Shown piece by piece: positions 53,240 to 61,165 of a stretch of 64,000 bases of DNA. Every line of letters begins with the position of its first letter. Positions within the stretch are counted from its first letter, which is position 1. The stretch lies in NCBI GenBank assembly GCA_019279435.1, contig JAAALK010000289.1, forward strand, positions 89,683,023 to 89,747,022, in the 5' to 3' direction. The stretch is from Zizania palustris (lineage: Eukaryota > Streptophyta > Magnoliopsida > Poales > Poaceae). Under the pieces are notes generated by a model. It was not told where the DNA came from. It ran no database searches and worked only from the letters and a program-made list of their open reading frames with translations. Made by a program: the position numbers and the translations under genes.

Positions 53240-56200
53240 CATGCCCCACTGTCTTTTGGCAAACTAGCGAGCCAAAAGCACTACAGACTAAGGGTGATAT
53301 ACTCTATATCGTCCAAACGACGCCTCAAGCGTCTTACCACACACTTTGGGAAGTACTTTTTCAAATACCTACCATTAAGAGCCCTACGAAATCACTTTTA
53401 TTGCAAAAGACTAACAAATATACGTTACTTAGAGTGATTTCAGTAACTTTAAAAAGGACCTTACCAACTAGATGACCATTTGCCAAACTTCACGTTTTAG
53501 TGCCTAAAGGCAAAATCGTCTTCTAAACTAAGTCACCAACCTGAAACGATTTTGCTCTTACTTTCTTATTGTAAGCTCTAGCTACTATTCGCTTGTCTCT
53601 TTCTACTTCTTCTAGAGCTCTCAATCTCTTACCAGTCACTTCTTCCATATTATCTTTCAAGAGAATTTCATAATCACCGACCGATAAGCTATCTTGCATA
53701 AGCAACCTCAAAGAACCAAGATTTACCTCCACTAGTAAAATGACTTCCTGCCCATATACCAATTCATATGGGCTCACCTTCGTAGCATTGTACTTTGCTA
53801 TTCTGCATGCTCATAACACTTCAGAAAGCATCTCATGCCACCTTCTAGGAACCACCTCAATCTTCTTAATGAGCTTAATCACAACCTTATTACTAGGCTC
53901 AACCTGACCATTAGCCTAAGCATAGTATGCCGAGGAGTTTATCAACTTTATACCATAATATTTGGAAAAATCTCTAAGAAACCAAGTGGGGTTTTCACTG
54001 TGGTTTTATCTTAGTGATGAGTGATTGACAAGTTTGTATGTTTCATGGTCTGGACGTGTGTTTCTTGTTTGGGTTCAGCGATGGGATCAGTGTGCATCTT
54101 TCTTGGAGATTCGTCTTTTTCTTGTCTCTTGTTGTGTAGGGTTGAGATGTGAGTCAACTATCAACGGCGGGTGATCGCGGTCAAGCGGGGAGCTTGACGC
54201 CAGACGGTCAAAGATGTTGGGTGAAGTTGAGGAAGATCTCAGGCGTAAACGTGGAGATAGAGCAAGATATGGACGGATGGATGGTCGGGACAGTGTGTTC
54301 ACAAAGTCGGCGGAAGGGAGGCTAGTGTAAGTGACAAGGCGGCTTGAGGGATCGAGAGCAGGAGAGACTTGATGGCGGTCGAGTTCACGGATTGGTGACA
54401 CATGTCGGCGATCGGGATAGGCTTTAGCGGTTTCGGCTCAAAACCATTAGATCAAGATCAATCGCTCCTGAGGCGAAGCCGTAGTCGCTACGAAAGCTTC
54501 AGATCAGGACGAAGTACCTTTATATATGATTTTATTTTTGTAGCCCTGTGGGCCTTCGAGTCTGTAAAAAACCCTAGGGGTATTTGCGTCTTTTTCTATT
54601 TTTGAATTGCCTATAAAAGGCCCCCTAGACCCTAGGATTTCACCAACTAATCCACTTTTTAAATCAGAGTTCACTTTACCAAAAATTCCAGTGTTTATCC
54701 CTGTTCTTCTCGGTTTATAGCTTTTATTTCTGGATTTCTTGTCGATACTTCTTCTAGCCATAAAAACAGTTCGAGTGGGTCTTTGTTTTTGGCAGTACCA
54801 CACCCAATAAACTCCCTACTGCTCGTCGGTTTTCTTTGGGGATTTCCCATCACCGGTTTTCTTCGGACTGGGCTCTGTGGCTCGGGGGTTGCAGCCCTTC
54901 CCGCGGGATGCTGCATCGCACCAGGTGGCGCGTAGACGTGGAAGGCTCGGCGAGTGAGGCGAAGCCAAAGCGGCGGCGGATACGGTGCTAGGAGGCAGCG
55001 TGCGGAGGCACTATAGAAAACAGGATCGCACGACGCATGGGCATTACACTATGGAAGACTAGAAGACGGCGGCGCAGGGGCGCACAGTGCCACAGTAGAA
55101 GAAATCGCGTATAGGATCAAAATCAAGCACAGTAATCTCTTTTCATTCCTCGATTTGCGTGAACTTGCATTAATTTTCTATTGAATATTCTATGGCTGAT
55201 TAAATAAATGAAAACACTTTATTTAAAAATTTTCATATGCATATTCATTGATTTATCTATGTAATCCTAGTGCATGTAGAGTGTCTGTTAAATCATCTTC
55301 GAGCACATTTATTTTTAGCATTTAATTAAATTCTTGTGCACTGTGGTTGTTTAGTTTGTGCTTTATGAAATGCCTTTGATCGATGAACGTTTTCCTAGCT
55401 CTTGATGGTTTGCATGTCTAATCCGTGAGTATATTTTAATCTACCTTGTGTGCTATGTACGTGTGTCTTTTCAATCAGGACATCAGTATATTTTTGAAGG
55501 CTAGATTATTTTCAGTGTTTGTGATCTCTCAGATTGTCGCATCAGTTCATATTTGACAAGAGGGTGATAGCACTTGCTTTATTTGGGATTTTGCCGTGTT
55601 ATTTCATTGCTTCTGTTTGTTCATTGAGAGGAGCGTTGAGTGTTTAGAAAAGGCCATCAATTCTAAAGAATTTGTTGAGGCGCATATTCACTCCCCCTCT
55701 AGTCGCCTGTTTCGGTCCTATAATCTCTTACTTCTTTAGAAACAAATGAAGCACCCTGATCTATAGTACGTGTTTGAGGAATACTGAATCTATGTATAAT
55801 GTGCTTCAAGATGAATTTAATTACCTCATTGTGAGTCATATTCTTTTGTAGCACAACTTCGGTCCACTTGGTGTAGTAAACTGTAGCCATCAACACGAAC
55901 CAATTCCCTTTTAAAGAAGGAGGATGTATTTGGCCGATGAAGTCCAAGCCCTAAGCTCAGAACGACCATGGTTTGATAATAGGATTAAGCAAAGATGTAG
56001 GAGCAAGTTGAATATTACCAAACCATTGACATGCTTCACATCCTATGTAGTACTTAAAACAATCTTCAGTCATCATCGGCCAATAAAAACAAGCTATCTT
56101 AAGCATCCAATTCATCTTTTGGGCCAACTGATGAGTTTCGCAAAGTCCTTCGTGAACTTCTCCCATAGCAACTTTAGATTGATCGGCGTCCAAACTCTTC

Positions 56201-57162
56201 AATAACACTCCATCAATCGTTCGGCGATACAGTACACCATCAAGCAAAACAAACTTAAACGCTTGTCGTCAAACCTTCCTATCAACCCTTTAACTAGGAT
56301 CCTCCAAATATCGAATAATTGGAGTTCTACAATCATCCACGTGATCTCTAGGGATATCCGCCAAATTCTCATCTAAATTGGCATTCAAAACTAAAAAATT
56401 ATCATGCCCCTCGGCTCCTAGCTGAATCTAGCATAGGGCGGTCATACCGACCATAGTAGGCCAGTCGAACCGGCCGTTGCTGGATGGCTGACAAGAGGCG
56501 GTCAGACCGACCTGACATGGCCGGTTAGACCACCGGCACCACTGTGGTTGGACAAGCCAATTAGGGCCGGTCATACTGACGATGTCTGTCATCTCGCGTG
56601 GCATAGTTTTCTCAAGCACCGACTTTTCTTATACAAAAAATATACCTTTTTTGACTTGATAACCAGACGCTTGCTGAGCCAAGTCATTTGCTAATGAGTT
56701 GGCTTTGCTAGACATATGAGAAATCTCAAAATCATCAAGAGTACTTATTATGTCCGGGCACTTATCTAAGTAGCTATTCAAATCACCATTAAAACATTGA
56801 GCATCCTTAGCTACTTGTTGCACAACTAATAATGAATCACCATATGCATGAACATATTTAACGCCCATGGAATCTAAAAACTCAAGCCCAAGTAGCAAAG
56901 CTTTATATTCAGCTTGATTATTAATGCAAAGGAATTCTAAGCGGCCCGATGTCTCGAAACTCATGTCGTTAGGTGATATGAGTACCACTACAACACCTTG
57001 GCCATTATTGCAAGCTGAACCATCAAAGTAAAGTTTCCATGGCACTACTTCAACTAGAGCAACATCGTAACTCTAATTTACGTCTACATGGTGATCAACT
57101 ATAAAATTTGCAACTATCTGGCTTTTCATAGCTTTCAAGGGTTCATAATCCAAATCGTACTC
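53240..57162 (-). pseudogene. Gypsy-D pol remnant (RNase H and integrase), split by a solo LTR
   Basis: Read leftward from 57162: the spacer before RNase H (LDYEPLKAMKSQIVANFIVDHH), then RNase H at 57045-56629 (LYFDGSACNNGQG, NNQAEYKALLLGLEFL, AYGDSLLVVQQ). A GACCGG-rich non-coding linker follows at 56620-56420. Next come the H2C2 finger at 56247-55957 (EVHEGLCETHQ ... CEACQW) and the integrase core at 55947-55728 (MDFIGQIHPP, TIDQGASF in place of DNG). The core resumes beyond the solo LTR at 53969-53520 with a stop-broken catalytic Glu region (ANGQVE), SPYELVYGQEV and RAKSFQVGDLV. Reverse transcriptase and everything upstream are missing; an LTR begins at 57163. Many stops show an old element. 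Confidence 0.82.
53975..55722 (+). mobile_element. Solo Sirevirus-like LTR in Gypsy-D integrase
   Basis: The 1748-bp LTR is flanked by the target duplication ATCTC (53970-53974 and 55723-55727). It starts TAAGAAACC and ends GGTCCTATA; related LTRs start TGAGAAACC and end CCAACA or CCTACA. Both terminal dinucleotides have therefore changed from TG...CA to TA...TA. It contains CCTATAAAAGG at about 54610 and the GGAGGCGC/CTCCCCCTCTAGTCGC end shared with the LTRs at 3510 and 4477. Its short frames (such as 54087-54401) are not genes. Confidence 0.9.
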
Positions 57163-59003
57163 TGAGAAACCAAGGGTTGGTTTCGGTGTTTTGTGATGAG
57201 TGATTGACAGGCTTTTTACCCTCTGTTCGAAGGGTACCTCCGAAGGATGTTCGGTGTTTGCTTGCTGCAGCTGTTGTAGCGGAGTGTGCTCGTCAGAGGG
57301 GTCCGACAGTACACGATGACTGGGTTCGTACCGAAGGCTTCGGTACTTTGGGCGGTACACCGGAGTGTGTACCGGAGGTTGCTAACCCGGAGAGGTCTCC
57401 GGAGTACTGGATACACTTGTCTGTTTGTTTGTGGTGCGCAGGGACTTCGGAGGCGACGGACAAGGCACGCAGCAGGTGAACCTGGGTCAAGCGGGAGGCT
57501 TGATGCCAGGGGAGCGGGGAGCTCCGTCACGGTGGCTGCGAAGGTGGTCCGGGTCGGTCCTCGGGTCGAGACGTGCCAGGTGAAGGCAGAGAGTGCGGAG
57601 CGTGGCTCCGGGTGAAGGTACTCCGAGACAAAGTCCTCGGAGGTGAGGCACTTCGAAGGTACTCCGAATGGAGTGACTTCGGAGTTGGTTGGATCAAGTC
57701 CTCTGCGGAGGCAAGGAATTCGAAGTGTGCTCTGGAGGGAGACATTCGAAGGTACCCGACGAAGGTCTCAGAAGTCGAGGCGCATCGAAGGCATGGTCTG
57801 GGTGAGGCTCGTCGAGGAGTGTGCTCGGGGAGAGGCACTGCAACGAAGGGCTCATGGAATGCTTCATGCGGAGGCCTTGGACGAAGGAGGGACTTCAAAG
57901 GGTGGTACTCCGAAGGTGGGGCTTCGGAGGGTGGAAGGCTTCGGAGCAAGGCTAGCTCCGGAGCAAGGTTGACTTGAGGTGCTTCGGCCTGCATGGCTTC
58001 GGTACACGGACTGACGGAGTTCGAGCTGGGTGAAGCTGCGAAGCCGTGGTGGTCCACTCCGGAGGTGTTGGTGCGAAGGCCCAAGGGCTTTGACGGCTTC
58101 GGCTCAAAACCGTCACTGTATCGGAGGCTGACTTCGGTGAAGCGAAGGCCAACAGGCTCAAGGCTTCTCACCGAAGCTACCGCACCCTCGCGTGCGAAGG
58201 GAGGATTCCAGAAGGTCAAAGACTGCAAAGGCTGACACTGTCTGTTCTGTAAAAGGCTGACACTGTCCCCTCTGCAAAGCTGACAGAGAAGCCTCCAGAA
58301 TAAAGGTGGACTACCTTTTGTACCCCTTAGTTCTGTAGAGTCAAAATCAATGTAAACCCTAGGGGTAGTGTAGTCAATTCCTTTGGGTGAACTGTGGGCT
58401 ATAAATATGGGAGCTCGGTAGGTAACATTTAACACTTTGAGCATTTACTGTTGAGCTCCTGTAGCCACATAGCTCGCTGTATTCATCCAGAGTTCAATTC
58501 ATTTTGTGTTCCTTGTTCAAGCGGCGAAGCCCTGCTTCTGTGTGCTTTTTGCTTGAGCTCGCGTTACATACCTCGCTAGTTTAGTGCACCGAAGCCTGTC
58601 TAGGCGAAGGGTGTTTTGTGCGAAGTGTGTTTTTCAGTGTGCTGTCGCTCTGTGTAACTTGAGGCCAGACCTCACAGCTTACTAGCGAAGCCCTGATCGA
58701 GGCCCGTTTTGCTTCTTGTGTCGAAGCCCTTAGCGTAGTCTGTTTGTGTGCGTGTAGACCTTCGTGTACGAAGTCCAGCACCAGTTGCTGCCGCCAAGTA
58801 CTTGGTCGAAGTCCTCAGAGGGCTGTCCACTCTTGCGAAGGGTGAAGTGCGAAGCCTGCTCGAAGCACCCCGTGTGCGGAGCCTGCACTGACTTAGCAGA
58901 GTAGATTTCCGAGGGTTGTAAGTGGAGCGAAGTCTTCTTGGCTTCGAACTTTGGCTCCTGCGAAGCCTGTGTTCGGAGCTGTCGAAGTACCTCCGAACCA
59001 TAC
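57163..59003 (+). mobile_element. Sirevirus-2-type LTR, truncated by the CRM-like element
   Basis: It starts TGAGAAACCAAGGG and is collinear with the reverse complement of 26126 to about 24200. It is cut at 59003, within the part equivalent to about 24190-24215 of the minus-strand copy, by the CRM-like element. The last 130 bp of the LTR would lie beyond that element. It is rich in TTCGAAG/CTCCGAAG motifs. A large minus-strand frame across it (57527-58444) is a repeat artefact. It interrupts the Gypsy-D pol region at 57163. Confidence 0.88.
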
Positions 59004-59913
59004 TGATGAGGACATCACTTCACATGATACACACATGGAGCCTCCACCTACAATTCAACTACAAGGACCAATCACACGCGCCCGTGCCCGTCGCTTGAAC
59101 CATGAGGTTAATTCGTTCCTTAGCAACTTTGATTATATTTGTTTGGATGGGATGCTACTGAATACTAGTGATATTTTGTTGCTTAGGAACATGGGAGATG
59201 GAATAGGAGAGTTGGAGTTGAAGACGGAGCCGCACGGATGATTTGAAGTCAAGAATTCGCTGGTTCGGACTACATCGACCACCATTCACCAAAATGGGCA
59301 TAACTTCCTCATACGAAGTCCGATTGGCGCGTTCTTGGACTTTTTGGAAAGCTGAGGAGAAGACGGATCTTTTGCCGTTGGTTTCACATCATTTGGAGTC
59401 TCGAGTCGACCTGTGTATTTAAAACAGTACTGCGTGACAGAACTGGGCCATGTTGGCCATAATCTGAGTCTGTACGTCTTCTAGCCCACAGCCCAAGTCT
59501 GTTCCCCTTCCCCCTGGCCGCCGCCATATATATTCTCACGCCAGCCACTTCTAGGGTTAGGTTTTGCTTTGTTGCATCTACACTGTTGTGTTTAGATCCC
59601 GCCTCTTGCGCCGGACCGATTGGCTGCCGCATTGGCGTTTGTGAAACCTCAACTTATCTTCGTTTGTCTGTGATTTGGCATTCGATTTGTATCCTTCCTG
59701 TTCTTGCTTGTGTTCTTGGGTTCGCTTGCAGGAATTAGCCTTCGTGGCGAGGTCAATCGCGTTCTGCGTGGTTGATAACCAACGGAGACAGTGGTGTAAC
59801 GATTGCGAGGTTTTGATCCGCCGGACCGGAGCCTTGGATCGCCAACGTCGAGATTCTCCACCAACCCAAGTTTATCCCTTACCTAGCGGAAGATCGGGAC
59901 CAATCCCCCATCA
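59004..59913 (+). mobile_element. CRM-like 5' LTR
   Basis: A 910-bp LTR TGATGAGG ... CCCCCATCA. The first 238 bases (to TGA 59239-59241) are an open frame with QLQGPITRARARRLNHEV and a downstream acidic tail, so the pol tail is encoded inside the LTR. A CATATATATTC promoter-like box is near 59524. Confidence 0.75.
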
Positions 59914-61165
59914 GCTGGTATCAGAGCTCAGATTCCCCGTTAGGTAATCTCGATCTGCTTTTGTTTTACCCAGAGTCCAGAAAACCGCACCAAAAAAAAT
60001 TCCCCACCGAGAACCCCTTTGTGCCTTGCGATTTTAATTTCAGTTTTAACTTTGTTGAGTTCGTGTTCTTGGTCGAGTCTTGTTGCTGGTTTAGTCATCC
60101 CTCTGTGTCGTTTGAGTAGTAGTTGTTCTTGTGTCTCAGAAAAAATTCCCCACCGAAAAAATAACCCCCCCTTCCGCAACCTTTCTTTGTTTTCCACATC
60201 TACTCTTTGTGACCCCCCTTCAGTAAAACAGGCATAACTTTTCGCTCGTTTGGCAGAAAAATCTGAAATTTTTTGAGCGTGTTCCTGACTCAATTTGGAG
60301 GGTCCCCTAACCCACAAAGGTCGGTTAGCCCTCACCAAAATCGCCAAAAAAAATCGGGAAGATAGAGAAAAAAATTGGAGAAAGTTTTTGCTCGCCGGAC
60401 AGCAAACTTGTTTGAATTTTATGAGCCACATCCCACCTTAGTTGTAGGTGCCAATTTTTGTGGTTACTCCTCTGGTCATCCTTGTTTCAAAAAAAAATAG
60501 AGTGAAAAAAAAAGAAGAAAAAAAAAAAAAAGAGAAACAGTCCTGTTATTTTGCTTGTCCGAACTCTTGTCCAAACTCTTGTCCGAACTCTTGTCCAATC
60601 TGAGGCAGTCTTTGGCTGTTTGTTGCTTGTCCGATCTCTTGTCCGAACTCTTGTCCGATCCGAACAGCAGCAAAAAAAAAAAGAGAAAAAAAAAATTTGC
60701 ACATACCCTTGTCCGATCACTTGTCCGATCTCTTGTCCAATCCCTTGTCCGATCTATAGAGAGCTGATTTTGACCTGTTTGTGCTTCCTTTTTGATTTTT
60801 GGGCACATAGTTTCCCTCTATTACTTGAACTTTCACTTTGGGAGCACTACGGTCAGCAACTTTGACGAGTACTAGGGAATACTTATTGAACTTGGTTTAA
60901 CTGTTATTATTATCGCTAATCCTTGCTACTCACTTTGCCTTCCAAGATACACCTTTCTCTTGGTCAGGACAGGATCATTTCTTGCAATTGTACACCACCC
61001 TCCACTTGGCTCATCACCTGTAGGCCGGTGACCTCACTGCGGCGTGGTAAGAACACTTGCAAGCGTGGGTAAGGTGCTTGACGAATTGCTTCCACCACAC
61101 ATCCAGCACCCCACCTAGCTGTTTTTCCACCGGGATTATTCTTTGTTGTTTTGTCTTTCACTAAC
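59914..61165 (+). other. CRM-like primer-binding site and long leader
   Basis: The primer site TGGTATCAGAGCTC is at 59916-59929, matching initiator tRNA-Met. The 1.2-kb leader before the gag ATG has no gene. It holds poly-A runs (about 60488-60535, 60670-60700) and the TTGTCCGA tandem repeat. Confidence 0.75.
60550..60765 (+). repeat. Short tandem repeat of a TTGTCCGAACTC-type unit
   Basis: About a dozen copies of a 12-13-bp unit CTTGTCCGAWCTC occur in three clusters (60556-60598, 60627-60660, 60709-60752), separated by other sequence including A-rich runs. They lie in the leader of the CRM-like element. Confidence 0.85.

Noticed and set aside
57527..58444. A 305-residue minus-strand frame with Ser/Pro-rich repeats
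   Set aside because: It lies within a Sirevirus-2-type LTR; the frame follows the repeat period and the other LTR copy breaks it.
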